DNA of 64,000 bases from Aminivibrio sp. (GCA_018057035.1 JAGPEN010000001.1:1-64000), one strand, 5' to 3'; counted from the first letter of the stretch, positions 9,303 through 17,481 are shown. The notes: generated from the sequence alone by a model not told the origin. Made by a program: numbers and translations.

Positions 9303-9902
9303 ATGAAAGGGGTTGCTCCTGTGGAATACGGAATGATCCGCTTCGGTCCCGGTGAAGATTACGTGGTTGAAGACGTCCTGATGTGCCTTGCGAGATTTTC
9401 TCCCCCGCGGCCCATGAAGGGCTACGAGGTGAATGTCTCCGACTCGCTGCGGGGAGGTCTTTCCTTCATGGAAGGCGCGGACGGAGAGAGCGGGCTCAAT
9501 GGAGGAATCCTGCTTCCCCTTTCGAGGGTCTATGTTTCCCTGGGCGAGGATGGGGGATCCCTTCTCATCGCGGCGGACACCATGGAAGAGCGGGCCCGCT
9601 GGATCAGCGGCAGGGTCGTCTCCCGTTCGGGACGGAACTTCAACGGTGTGATCCACCATACCTATCCCAGGACGGACTGGACACTGGTGGGAGTTACGAC
9701 GCCGGGATGGATGCTCCTGTTCGACGAGGAAGCTCCCGGAGCGGAACAGGACATCCTCGACAGCGAGGTCCACGTGGCCTATCTCCCGGCGGAGGAACGG
9801 CTTCTGACGTTTCTTTCCCCCGACAGAAGCACCGGGGAAGCTCTTTCTTTTCTGGCGGAATATCTGCTTTCATGCCTCCCCTTCCGAGAAGAGGAGGCAT
9901 GA
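9303..9902 (+). CDS. unrecognised protein, 199 residues
   Basis: I do not recognise this family. The frame is open further upstream but runs antisense-free over the end of hemW; the ATG at 9303, five bases after the hemW stop and preceded by TGAGGG, is the natural start. The product is acidic and soluble-looking, with no signal peptide, membrane segment or cysteine cluster. Notable stretches are GGILLPLSRVYVSLGED, HHTYPRTDWTLVGV and a Glu-rich end. It closes the mobA-lepA-hemW group and converges on yedF with a nine-base gap. A role cannot be given from the sequence; position suggests co-transcription with hemW. Confidence 0.7.
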   Translation: MKGVAPVEYGMIRFGPGEDYVVEDVLMCLARFSPPRPMKGYEVNVSDSLRGGLSFMEGADGESGLNGGILLPLSRVYVSLGEDGGSLLIAADTMEERARWISGRVVSRSGRNFNGVIHHTYPRTDWTLVGVTTPGWMLLFDEEAPGAEQDILDSEVHVAYLPAEERLLTFLSPDRSTGEALSFLAEYLLSCLPFREEEA

Positions 9903-9911
9903 AGGCTCTTT

Positions 9912-10505
9912 TCAGAAGGTAAGCTGTTTCTCAGCGGAAAGCAGGGCTTCCGTAATCTCGAACATGTTGGAGATTACTCCCGCCCCGATGTCGGCAGTGA
10001 TGCCGAAATGGTTGGTGCATGTGCCGCAGACGAGGATTTTGGTTCCCTTCTTCCGCAGGGCGGAGAGGTGGTCGCAGGATGACGTGTTTTTCAGGGCCAG
10101 CTTTACGCCCTCGTTCATGAGCGCCACCACGGACGGCGGATTTTGGAGCTGGGAGAGAGTTCCGAGGAAACCCTTCATGAGCACCTCTCCCAGGACCTGG
10201 TCTGCTCCTCCGATAGTCCTGTCGGTGATCAGGACGGCCGTATTCTGCAAGGCCTTTTCCTGTTCCTCCGTCGCCGGGGAGGGCTCAGTCCCATGTTCGT
10301 TTTTCGATCCCCTGATGGTAATGGTGCCGTCATCGTCTATTATCTGTACGCGAAATCCGTTTTTTTCGAGAAACCGCTGGACATTGGATGCGGAAACCGC
10401 GTTGTCGAGGTAGATCTCGAGTTCCTTTTCACCAGAGTCCACATGCGTTTTGGTCATCATGACCGGCTGGGGGCAGCTTTTGCCCCTTGCGTCGATCGTC
10501 GCCAT
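9912..10505 (-). CDS. yedF: sulfurtransferase-like selenium metabolism protein YedF
   Basis: The 197-residue protein fuses a TusA/SirA-like domain (residues 1-70, with the SCPQPVM motif carrying the reactive Cys) to a DsrE-like domain (about 90-195, with LITDRTIGG and the ILVCGTCTNHFGI motif). This architecture is the YedF family, which is found in selenium-using genomes, often beside selD or selA. A role in handling selenium for selenophosphate synthesis is inferred from that association rather than shown. It is divergent from selA-selB. A -35/-10 pair lies about 50 bases upstream. selD itself is not in the window. Confidence 0.9.
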   Translation of the reverse strand: MATIDARGKSCPQPVMMTKTHVDSGEKELEIYLDNAVSASNVQRFLEKNGFRVQIIDDDGTITIRGSKNEHGTEPSPATEEQEKALQNTAVLITDRTIGGADQVLGEVLMKGFLGTLSQLQNPPSVVALMNEGVKLALKNTSSCDHLSALRKKGTKILVCGTCTNHFGITADIGAGVISNMFEITEALLSAEKQLTF

Positions 10506-10555
10506 TCTGTCGCCTCCCCGAAGTGTTTTGAAAATCCCGAATCGTACTGTCCGCT

Positions 10556-10584
10556 ATTATAGGGTAGAATATGGGCTGAAGCAA
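10556..10584 (-). promoter_or_regulatory. predicted promoter of yedF
   Basis: On the minus strand TTGCTT (10584-10579) is followed after 17 bases by TATAAT (10561-10556). It sits about 50 bases upstream of the yedF ATG in the region between yedF and selA. Confidence 0.6.
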
Positions 10585-10679
10585 AGTTCTCCGCTGTCTC
10601 TGCGGCCTCTTTTCATCTTCGAATGCGGTGCCGTGTTTTCCGATCCGCGATTTTTCCGAGGAAAGGTGATGTTGGTTCC

Positions 10680-12083
10680 ATGAAGGCTCAAACGAAAGAT
10701 AAAAACAGTCTCCGATCGCTCCCCGCCATGGACTGCCTCCTTGGCATGCCCGATATGGAGCCCTTTCTGGAAAGCATGGGCAGAGAGGCGGTAAAGACGG
10801 TCCTCGGTGAAGCCCTCGATTCCCTTCGAAAAAAAATACTCGAAGGCGAAGATGCGGAGCCTTCAGCGGAATCCGTAATGCAACTGGCGCTTCCCGTACT
10901 TGCCGCAAGGGCCGGAGGAAGTCTCAGGCCGGTCGTGAATGCCACGGGCGTAGTGATCCACACAAATCTCGGCAGATCGTGCCTGGCCTCCGAGGCCAGA
11001 GATGCGGTTCTGGCCGTGGCTGACAGGTACAGCACCCTCGAATACGATCTTTCCGAAGGCAAACGGGGGCACAGGAGCGACCACGTTGAATGGCTCCTAA
11101 AGGAAATTACCGGTGCGGAGGCCGGATTCGTGGTGAACAATAACGCCGGCGCGGTTTTGCTCATGCTGGCCGGACTGTGCGCCGGAAAAGAAGTGATCGT
11201 CTCCAGGGGGGAACTCGTGGAAATCGGAGGGTCCTTCCGCATTCCCGACATAATGGCTTTTTCTGGCGCCCGCCTCGTGGAGGTGGGATCCACGAACAGG
11301 ACCCACCTGAGGGATTACGGGAACGCGGTGACGGAAAACACGGCAGCCCTTCTGAAGGTCCACCCGTCGAATTTCCGGATGGAGGGTTTTACCTCCTCGG
11401 TTCCGAGGGAGGAGCTTGCCGGCCTTGCTAAAGAGAAGGGGCTTCTTTTTCTGGAAGACCTCGGAAGCGGCACTCTTATCGACATGGCTCCCTTCGGCCT
11501 GAAGGGGGAGCCCACGGTCTCTTCGTGCCTCGAAGAGGGAGTGGACCTGGTGACGTTCTCGGGAGACAAAATGCTCGGCGGGCCCCAGATCGGGGGCCTG
11601 GCGGGAAAGAAGGATGTCGTCGACAGGCTGCGGAATTATCCCCTTCTCAGGGCGCTCAGAGTGGATAAGATGACCCTCGCCGCCTTCGAGGCAACCCTCC
11701 GCCTCTATCTTTCCGGGAGGCATCTCAGAATTCCGACTCTTTCCATGCTGAAGGATACAGGTGATTCCCTGCACAGGAAAGCCCGGAGACTTTCGGACAA
11801 GCTGAAAAAAATACTCCCTGCCGGCACCGTCTCCCTGGTCGAGGCCGACGACGCAGTGGGCGGAGGAGCCTTTCCCGCTGAACGGCTTCCGGGATGGGCT
11901 GTAGCAATAGCCCTGGAATCCCTGGGGAGCGCCGGTACCGTTCTCTCGCTTCTGAGATCCCTTCCCGCCCCCGTTATAGCAGGAGCAAGGGACAATATGG
12001 TCCTTCTGCACGTCCGGACTCTCCTTGCGGGCGATGCGGAGAGAATCTGCGATGCCTTCAGGGCCATCGCCCCGGGGAGGTGA
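10680..12083 (+). CDS. selA: L-seryl-tRNA(Sec) selenium transferase
   Basis: SelA turns Ser-tRNA(Sec) into Sec-tRNA(Sec) using selenophosphate and PLP. The 467-residue protein shows the family N-terminal domain, then RPVVNATGVVIHTNLGRS, the HRSDHVE loop, and the PLP-lysine region VTFSGDKMLGGPQ (about residue 295). I start at the ATG at 10680 because residues upstream do not look conserved; the ribosome site AGGAAAGG is somewhat distant (about 13 bases). selB follows with a four-base gap, so the two are co-expressed. Together with yedF this shows that the organism decodes UGA as selenocysteine somewhere in its genome. Confidence 0.97.
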   Translation: MKAQTKDKNSLRSLPAMDCLLGMPDMEPFLESMGREAVKTVLGEALDSLRKKILEGEDAEPSAESVMQLALPVLAARAGGSLRPVVNATGVVIHTNLGRSCLASEARDAVLAVADRYSTLEYDLSEGKRGHRSDHVEWLLKEITGAEAGFVVNNNAGAVLLMLAGLCAGKEVIVSRGELVEIGGSFRIPDIMAFSGARLVEVGSTNRTHLRDYGNAVTENTAALLKVHPSNFRMEGFTSSVPREELAGLAKEKGLLFLEDLGSGTLIDMAPFGLKGEPTVSSCLEEGVDLVTFSGDKMLGGPQIGGLAGKKDVVDRLRNYPLLRALRVDKMTLAAFEATLRLYLSGRHLRIPTLSMLKDTGDSLHRKARRLSDKLKKILPAGTVSLVEADDAVGGGAFPAERLPGWAVAIALESLGSAGTVLSLLRSLPAPVIAGARDNMVLLHVRTLLAGDAERICDAFRAIAPGR

Positions 12084-12087
12084 CGCA

Positions 12088-14034
12088 GTGGACCGCCGTG
12101 AAATTTCCCTTGTGCTCGGAACCGCAGGACACATCGACCACGGGAAGACGACCCTCGTAAAAGCCCTGACGGGTGTTGACTGTGACCGTCTCGGCGAGGA
12201 AAAAAAGCGGGGGATAACCATCGAACTCGGATTCGCCCCCCTTGTCCTCGACGACGGCAGGATCGTCAGCATCGTGGACGTCCCCGGCCATGAACGTTTT
12301 ATCCGCCAGATGGTGGCCGGAGCTTCGGGCATAGACGGAGTGCTTCTCGTGGTGGCTGCCGACGAGGGAGTTATGCCCCAGACAAGGGAGCACCTGGAGA
12401 TCCTGAAACTCCTCGGCGTAAAGGACGGGCTCGTGGCCGTAACAAAAGCGGATTCAGTCGAGGACGATTTCCTTGAGCTCGTTCTGGAAGACGTAAAAGC
12501 CTTTCTCGCCGGCTCCTTCCTGGAGGGGAAGCCGGTACTGCCCGTTTCCGCAATTTCCGGAAAGAACCTCGCTCTTCTCAGGGAAGAGCTTGGGGCTCTT
12601 GTGGACAGAATACGTCCACGCCCACGAAAAGGTCCGTTCTTCCTTCCCATTGACAGGACATTCCCCGTTGCCGGCTTCGGGGCCGTAGTCACAGGGACGG
12701 CCTACAGGGGAGAAATATCCGTCGGCATGGAAGCCGCAGCTCTCCCGTCAGGCGGTGAAGGCAGGATCCGTAGCGTCCAGGTGCACGGGGCTGGGGTTCA
12801 GACCGCATGGGCAGGCCAGAGGGTCGCCGTGAGCGTCGCCGGCATTTCATCGGAAGAACTGTCAAGGGGAGACGTCCTCTGTGCGAAGGGAGTCTACAGG
12901 AACACGCGGTGTTTCGAGTGCGAGCTTCGGCTGCTTGAAAGCGCGGGAGAGCCTGTTCGTCACTGGCAGAGGGTCCGGCTGCACATAGGCACCTCCGATG
13001 TAGTGGCCCGGATCGCCCTTCTCGAAAATCCTCTGCTCCAGCCTGGAGAAACGGCTCCAGCCCAGATCGTCGCCGAGGAGGATATCATCTGCCTCGTGGA
13101 CCAGCGCTTCGTCCTGCGGAGATACAGCCCCCTCGAGACCATCGCCGGAGGAAGGGTCCTGTTTCCCTATGCCGCCAAGCCGAAGGGCAGGAAAGCAAGG
13201 ACCTCCTGCATCGCAAGGGTGCGGGACCTTTCCGCAGTTCACGATCCGGAAGAACGGCTCCTTGCGCTGGTCAGGTCTTTTTCCATGCTGGAGCTTTCCG
13301 ATGGAGCCCTCTATATACAGGAAACCCCCGGAGAGACGGCCCGCCTGGCGGAGAAGCTCAAAAAGAGGGAAGACACCGTATTTCTCCAGGGAGAGAAAAA
13401 GCTGCTTCTTTCCAGAGAAAGCTTTCTTCGGCTGGCGGAGGACGTGGAATCCTTTCTTCGATCCTACCACGCTTCCCATCCGTCCCAGAAGGGGGCTCCT
13501 CCTGATGTTACGGTCCTTTCAGCCCTCAAGTCCTTCGACCCGAGGACGGCAAAGGCTTTTCTCGAAGTCCTCGTGTCCGGCGGTTCCGTTGTTGTTACCG
13601 GGGAGGGGCTCCTTCGCATGAAGGATTTTGAGCCGAGGGACGACGAGGCTTTTGAAAGGCGGTCCGCCGAGATCCTTTCCCTGTGCAGGGAAAGAGGATT
13701 CCAGCCTCCCGTCATTTCCGAGGCGAGAGAGAGGCTCGCCCTCGCCGAGGATGCCTTTTCAACGCTGCTCAACGGCATGCGCAAAACAGGCTTGGTTTCC
13801 ATTGTATCCGGGGAGTTTATTCTTTCATCGGAGGTGGAGAATGAACTCCTCCGCATCCTTCTCCGGGAGAAAGACGGCATCACCCTGGCCAGGGTCCGGG
13901 ACATCACGGGCAGTTCGAGAAAATTCATACTGCCCCTGCTCGAATACCTCGATGCGAAGGGGTACACCAGGAGGGCAGGAGAAAAAAGGGTCCTTCTCGC
14001 CTCAAAGCTTCCCCGGGAGATTGCCGGTCCCTGA
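12088..14034 (+). CDS. selB: selenocysteine-specific elongation factor
   Basis: SelB delivers Sec-tRNA to UGA codons that carry a SECIS hairpin. The GTG start at 12088 has GGGGAGG seven bases upstream, overlapping the selA stop. GTPase motifs are GTAGHIDHGKTTL (residues about 9-21), RGITIELGFAPL, DVPGHERFI and TKAD. The 648-residue length, with a C-terminal half of winged-helix repeats ending in LARVRDITGSSRKFILPLLEYLD, matches bacterial SelB and excludes EF-Tu. No tRNA(Sec) gene was seen downstream, although it is often nearby in other genomes. Confidence 0.97.
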   Translation: MDRREISLVLGTAGHIDHGKTTLVKALTGVDCDRLGEEKKRGITIELGFAPLVLDDGRIVSIVDVPGHERFIRQMVAGASGIDGVLLVVAADEGVMPQTREHLEILKLLGVKDGLVAVTKADSVEDDFLELVLEDVKAFLAGSFLEGKPVLPVSAISGKNLALLREELGALVDRIRPRPRKGPFFLPIDRTFPVAGFGAVVTGTAYRGEISVGMEAAALPSGGEGRIRSVQVHGAGVQTAWAGQRVAVSVAGISSEELSRGDVLCAKGVYRNTRCFECELRLLESAGEPVRHWQRVRLHIGTSDVVARIALLENPLLQPGETAPAQIVAEEDIICLVDQRFVLRRYSPLETIAGGRVLFPYAAKPKGRKARTSCIARVRDLSAVHDPEERLLALVRSFSMLELSDGALYIQETPGETARLAEKLKKREDTVFLQGEKKLLLSRESFLRLAEDVESFLRSYHASHPSQKGAPPDVTVLSALKSFDPRTAKAFLEVLVSGGSVVVTGEGLLRMKDFEPRDDEAFERRSAEILSLCRERGFQPPVISEARERLALAEDAFSTLLNGMRKTGLVSIVSGEFILSSEVENELLRILLREKDGITLARVRDITGSSRKFILPLLEYLDAKGYTRRAGEKRVLLASKLPREIAGP

Positions 14035-14079
14035 AATACCGGGTCCCGGGCACCAGGGTGGCATGAGCCTCCCTGACAT

Positions 14080-14108
14080 TTGATATTTTTTCATATTTAT
14101 GATAAGAT
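14080..14108 (+). promoter_or_regulatory. predicted promoter of veg
   Basis: TTGATA (14080-14085), a 17-base AT-rich spacer and TAAGAT (14103-14108) lie 34 bases before the veg start, in a region clearly richer in A and T than the flanking genes. Confidence 0.7.
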
Positions 14109-14142
14109 TCATGCAATGTCTGCAGTGCTGGGAGTGACACGA

Positions 14143-14379
14143 ATGGCGACAATTACTTCGATCCGTGAACAGGTTGCGTTGTACAAGGGATTGAAAGTCC
14201 GGTACCGGACGGCCAAGGGTCGCCGCAAAGTTGAAGAACGCCAGGGAGTCATCCTGGAAACCTATCCGAACCTCTTTACTCTTTACGTCGAATCTCAGGA
14301 TAGCAAGGTATCCTTCAGCTATGCGGAGCTTCTGACCCGGGAGGTCGAACTGGAGCTTCTTTCCGGAAGCAGGAACTGA
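14143..14379 (+). CDS. veg: Veg family protein
   Basis: This 78-residue protein starts MATITSIREQVALYKGLKVR and continues with GRRKVEERQGVILETYPNLF and VSFSYAELLTREVEL, all features of the Veg family. In Bacillus subtilis Veg is a highly expressed small protein that stimulates biofilm formation; its biochemistry is unsettled, and the role here is unknown. GGGAGTGA lies a few bases ahead of the ATG, and in-frame upstream Met codons lack such a site. It has its own promoter and a strong terminator, and it precedes ispE and purR as in Bacillus. Confidence 0.9.
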   Translation: MATITSIREQVALYKGLKVRYRTAKGRRKVEERQGVILETYPNLFTLYVESQDSKVSFSYAELLTREVELELLSGSRN

Positions 14380-14394
14380 TCCCTTCCGAACGTC

Positions 14395-14439
14395 AAAAAA
14401 AGACGCCCCGACACCTGTGTGTGCCGGGGCATCTTTTTT
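14395..14439 (+). terminator. Rho-independent terminator after veg
   Basis: A GCCCCG/CGGGGC stem (14405-14410 with 14425-14430) extended by AAAAAAGA/TCTTTTTT arms is followed by six T. The A and T arms make it usable in both directions. It ends just before the ribosome site of ispE, so ispE needs read-through or its own promoter. Confidence 0.9.
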
Positions 14440-14461
14440 GCTTTCACAGGAGGAGTACACT

Positions 14462-15313
14462 ATGTCCTTTTTTGTCCAATCGGACGCAAAAATCAATATC
14501 TCGTTGCGGGTCACCGGCAAACGGCCTGACGGATACCACGAACTCAGATCGGTTTTTTTGCGACTTTCAGCGGTAGAATCATTGACAATTACCCCCCAAT
14601 ATGATCATAATGTCCGGAACAACCTGTCCGTTCACGGAGAGGCGGTTCCGGGAAAGAACATACTTGAGGAAGTGCTGGCCCGTGCCGGGCGGACTATGAA
14701 CGTTCCGCCCCTTCACATCAGCCTTGCGAAGAATATCCCGCCGGGAAGCGGACTGGGCGGAGGGAGCGGAAACGCTGCGGCCCTGCTGTCCTGGCTGCAC
14801 CGCATAAGCGGGAAAAGTGATCCGGGGCCCGGGGAATTCGGCTCCGACGTCCCCTTCCTTTTCAGCGATGCCGAATGGGCTTCGGTGGGCGGAAGAGGAG
14901 AAATCGTAACGCCGGTTGACTCTCCCCCGGAAACTCCTGCTGTCCTTGTCGCGGTGCCGACCTGGGAGATGTCCACGCAAAGGGCTTTTTCCCTGCTCGA
15001 CGAAGCTTGTGGAGGACGGTTTCCTCTGAACGCGGACGAGGCGGAGAGGGAAAGGGAGGATCTTCTTGACGCGTTGCGGGCACAACGGCCCGTCGGTCTG
15101 CTGCCTAACGACTTTCTGCCGGTGCTTCTACATTTCCACCCCCGCTATTCGGATCTTTTCAGCGCTTTCGGCGACTTCGGGGCGACAGGTTGGGGCATCA
15201 CGGGGAGCGGGAGCGGATGTTTCGGGCTCTTCTACGAAAAAAGCGGCCTCGGCGGGTTTTTACGAGATATGACGAGATACGACTGGATACGGAAAATTTT
15301 CTGCCTGGAGTGA
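14462..15313 (+). CDS. ispE: 4-diphosphocytidyl-2-C-methyl-D-erythritol kinase
   Basis: IspE phosphorylates CDP-ME in the non-mevalonate isoprenoid pathway. The 283-residue protein has the GHMP kinase layout: AKINISLRVTGKRPDGYHEL at the start, the ATP loop PPGSGLGGGSGNAAALLSWL near residue 95, and GWGITGSGSGCFGLF near residue 245. The ATG at 14462 follows an AGGAGG site; an earlier in-frame Met falls in the terminator hairpin and is discounted. purR follows after seven bases. The veg-ispE-purR order matches Bacillus. Confidence 0.96.
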   Translation: MSFFVQSDAKINISLRVTGKRPDGYHELRSVFLRLSAVESLTITPQYDHNVRNNLSVHGEAVPGKNILEEVLARAGRTMNVPPLHISLAKNIPPGSGLGGGSGNAAALLSWLHRISGKSDPGPGEFGSDVPFLFSDAEWASVGGRGEIVTPVDSPPETPAVLVAVPTWEMSTQRAFSLLDEACGGRFPLNADEAEREREDLLDALRAQRPVGLLPNDFLPVLLHFHPRYSDLFSAFGDFGATGWGITGSGSGCFGLFYEKSGLGGFLRDMTRYDWIRKIFCLE

Positions 15314-15320
15314 TGACGAA

Positions 15321-16118
15321 ATGAAAGGACAACGAACAGAAAGGCTTATCCGCACCGCGGCCAGGTTTTTAACCTGTCCATCGAAGCAGCTTTCACTTAC
15401 TTCCCTCGCCGAGGACTTCCTTGTTTCGAAGACGGTCATCAGCGACGATGTGGCGATCATCGACGAAGCCCTTTCCCGGGAAGGGATGGGAGGCATCAGC
15501 GTCGACAGGGGAAGAACGGGTGGCGCATCTTTCGTTCCGAGAATGGCGGCGGCGGTAAAGGATTCCCTCCTGAAGGAAATAATGGACATCCTCAACTGCG
15601 AAGACCGATTTCTTCCGGGGGGGCTGGTCTATTACAGCGATATCCTCTTCAATCCCCACTACGCCCTGCGCCTCGGATATGCCATGGCGTCCCTCTTCAG
15701 CGAGACGAGGCCGGACGTGGTCATGACATCGGAAGTCAAGGGAATTCCCCTCGCCATTTTTACCGCCCATGCCATGGGCATTCCCCTGGCGGTCTGCCGT
15801 TTCCGGAACAGGGCGAGCGACGGATCGGCTGTTACCGTCCATTACCCCACGAAGAACGGCGATGTGAAAGCCATGTACATGGGGACCAAGCAGCTCGGGA
15901 AAGGGAAGAGGGTTCTCATCGTGGACGATTTCATGCGCGGGGGAAGCACGGCGGCCGGAATGCTCCTGGTGGCCAAGGAATTCGGAGCCGAAGTTACCGG
16001 AACAGGAATCTTCATGGTTTCCTCAGACCCGGAGGTGAAGGCGGTTTCCTCCTATAAGGCCTTGCTTCGGCTCGACGGCGTTGAAAAAAGGCAGCCCAAG
16101 GTGGCCCTGTGGGAGTGA
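15321..16118 (+). CDS. purR: purine operon repressor, PurR (Bacillus type)
   Basis: The 265-residue protein has an N-terminal winged-helix segment (about 1-75, with LTSLAEDFLVSKTVISDDVAII) and a phosphoribosyltransferase-like domain with the PRPP motif RVLIVDDFMRGGSTAAGM near residue 197. In Bacillus, PurR binds PurBox pairs upstream of pur genes and is released by PRPP. Adjacent residues SDGSAVTVHYPTKNG also match that family. The likely target in this window is the purC promoter at 5606-5634, but only one PurBox-like half was seen near it. Co-transcribed with ispE. Confidence 0.93.
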   Translation: MKGQRTERLIRTAARFLTCPSKQLSLTSLAEDFLVSKTVISDDVAIIDEALSREGMGGISVDRGRTGGASFVPRMAAAVKDSLLKEIMDILNCEDRFLPGGLVYYSDILFNPHYALRLGYAMASLFSETRPDVVMTSEVKGIPLAIFTAHAMGIPLAVCRFRNRASDGSAVTVHYPTKNGDVKAMYMGTKQLGKGKRVLIVDDFMRGGSTAAGMLLVAKEFGAEVTGTGIFMVSSDPEVKAVSSYKALLRLDGVEKRQPKVALWE

Positions 16119-16143
16119 ATCCTGAGGATCAGGCGAGGCAGGT

Positions 16144-16172
16144 TTGACGATAGCACCCGACTGATATACAAT
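16144..16172 (+). promoter_or_regulatory. predicted promoter of the ferredoxin gene
   Basis: TTGACG (16144-16149), 17 bases, TACAAT (16167-16172), with the ferredoxin ATG 33 bases further on. Confidence 0.75.
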
Positions 16173-16204
16173 CCCTCTGACGGAAGGAGGTGACCACATC
16201 TTTC

Positions 16205-16387
16205 ATGCGTGTATCTATTAATCAGGAAGAATGTATCGGCTGTGGTGTATGCGCTCAGGTGTGCCCCGAGGTCTTTTCCATGGACGAAGATGCCGGGGTT
16301 TCCAAGGTGATTCGCCCGGAAGGCGGCGAGTGCGCTCAGGAAGCAGCCGAGAGCTGCCCTGTGGGCTGCATAGTTATAGAGGAGTAA
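16205..16387 (+). CDS. ferredoxin with one 4Fe-4S cluster
   Basis: The 60-residue protein is a small single-cluster ferredoxin. Cysteines in ECIGCGVCAQVCPE (CxxCxxC then a further Cys two residues on) plus ESCPVGC near the end supply one 4Fe-4S site, and the extra pair of cysteines could form a disulfide as in Thermotoga-type ferredoxins. The ATG at 16205 follows an AAGGAGGTGA site at about 12 bases; a GTG inside that site (16190) is in frame but unlikely. It has its own promoter. It is a plausible electron acceptor of NifJ (31806-35360), by inference. Confidence 0.93.
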   Translation: MRVSINQEECIGCGVCAQVCPEVFSMDEDAGVSKVIRPEGGECAQEAAESCPVGCIVIEE

Positions 16388-16420
16388 ATCGGCGGATTTT
16401 TTAGAAATAAGGGATGCTCC

Positions 16421-16450
16421 TTGCATTTCTTCAGAGCTGGGGCGTATAAT
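16421..16450 (+). promoter_or_regulatory. predicted promoter of the CAU tRNA
   Basis: TTGCAT (16421-16426), 18 bases, and a perfect TATAAT (16445-16450) lie 17 bases upstream of the mature tRNA 5' end. Confidence 0.75.
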
Positions 16451-16467
16451 GGGCAACGCTTCTTTCC

Positions 16468-16544
16468 GGGCCTATAGCTCAAGTGGTTAGAGCCACCGGC
16501 TCATAACCGGAAGGTTCCTGGTTCGAGTCCAGGTAGGCCCACCA
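16468..16544 (+). tRNA. tRNA with CAU anticodon, probably tRNA-Ile2 (lysidine type), or tRNA-Met
   Basis: The cloverleaf is complete: a perfect seven-pair acceptor stem (GGGCCTA/TAGGCCC), D stem GCTC/GAGC, anticodon loop CTCATAA, T arm CCTGG-TTCGAGT-CCAGG, and an encoded CCA. The anticodon is CAU. The C4-G69 and C5-G68 pairs and the GGCTCATAACC loop region resemble Ile tRNAs whose C34 is changed to lysidine, so I favour Ile(AUA); elongator Met remains possible. The outermost anticodon-stem position is an A-A mismatch. It has its own promoter and terminator. Confidence 0.95.
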
Positions 16545-16552
16545 CAAAAATC

Positions 16553-16582
16553 GCCGTTTCCTTCCGGGGAAACGGTTTTTTT
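16553..16582 (+). terminator. Rho-independent terminator after the tRNA
   Basis: An eight-pair stem CCGTTTCC/GGAAACGG (16553-16560 with 16568-16575) is followed by seven T. Confidence 0.92.
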
Positions 16583-16602
16583 ATTTGGGAGGAGGAAGGC
16601 CG

Positions 16603-17385
16603 ATGCTGGTGAAGGATCTTCTGGGGAACCTTGACGCCATGGTTCCTTTCAGCTGGGCGGAGGAGTGGGACAATTCGGGTTTTCTCGCGGGAGACCCGGA
16701 GTCTCCGGTGACAGGGGTCACAGTATGCCTCGATCCGAGTCCGGAAGCCGTGGATTTTGCGGCCGGAAACGGATGCTCCGTCCTGGTGAGCCACCATCCG
16801 CTGATTTTTTCTCCGTTGAAAAAGCTGGATGTCTCCGCCGGTGCGGGGAAAGCCATCGCCTTCGCGCTGAAAAAGGACATTGCCGTCATCTCCATGCATA
16901 CGAACTGGGACTCCAGCCCGAGAGGCGTCAACGCCGCCATTGCTGAGGCCATAGGACTGGAATCCGTCAGACCCCTTGTCCCCTCCCTCTCTGGTGCATG
17001 GGGGCTCGGAGCCCTGGGAAAGCTTCCTTCAGTCATGACAGGGAGAGAACTGGGACAGGCGATCCGTTCTTCGCTGAAGCTCTCCCGCCTGGACCTTTAC
17101 GGTGACCCTCACCGTCCGGCGAACCGTCTCGCCCTGTGCGGGGGATCCGGCGGCAGCCTGTGGAGCGTAGCGATAGCTTCCGGCGCTGATGTCTTCTTCA
17201 CATCTGACGTAAAATACCACGAAAGGATGGAAGCCCTTGCCGCAGGACTCATCCTCCTCATAGGAGACCACGGCGAAGTGGAGTCTTTTTCTCTCGATGC
17301 CCTTGCCCGGGTCGTTTCCGAGGCTTCCGGCTTCCAGGCGTGTATTTTCAGAAGCATGCCGGGGCCTCCTGTCGTCATTGGCTGA
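16603..17385 (+). CDS. Nif3-like dinuclear metal centre protein (DUF34)
   Basis: The 260-residue protein belongs to the Nif3/YqfO/YbgI family, annotated by homology as GTP cyclohydrolase I type 2 though the physiological role is unclear. Metal ligands of the family are all visible: the His pair in SHHPLIF (about 66-67), the Asp in HTNWDSSPRGVN, and the His and Glu spaced four apart in GDHGEVES near residue 226. It lacks the central PII-like insert of the Bacillus protein, so it is the short form. The ATG at 16603 follows GGGAGGAGGAAGG. It stands between the tRNA terminator and trpS. Confidence 0.9.
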   Translation: MLVKDLLGNLDAMVPFSWAEEWDNSGFLAGDPESPVTGVTVCLDPSPEAVDFAAGNGCSVLVSHHPLIFSPLKKLDVSAGAGKAIAFALKKDIAVISMHTNWDSSPRGVNAAIAEAIGLESVRPLVPSLSGAWGLGALGKLPSVMTGRELGQAIRSSLKLSRLDLYGDPHRPANRLALCGGSGGSLWSVAIASGADVFFTSDVKYHERMEALAAGLILLIGDHGEVESFSLDALARVVSEASGFQACIFRSMPGPPVVIG

Positions 17386-17481
17386 CATTATTCCGTCTAT
17401 GATGATTACAGTTCAAATGATATGATATCTCATGTTTTTTGACGGATTTTTCCGGACATTTTCCATTCGAGGTGGTCAGAA

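Noticed and set aside
14035..14142. Possible tRNA(Sec) after selB
   Set aside because: No acceptor stem, long extra arm or TTCGA-like T loop could be found; the stretch is explained as the veg promoter.
17386..17481. T-box leader before trpS
   Set aside because: The gap is only about 95 bases and has no T-box sequence or terminator stem.
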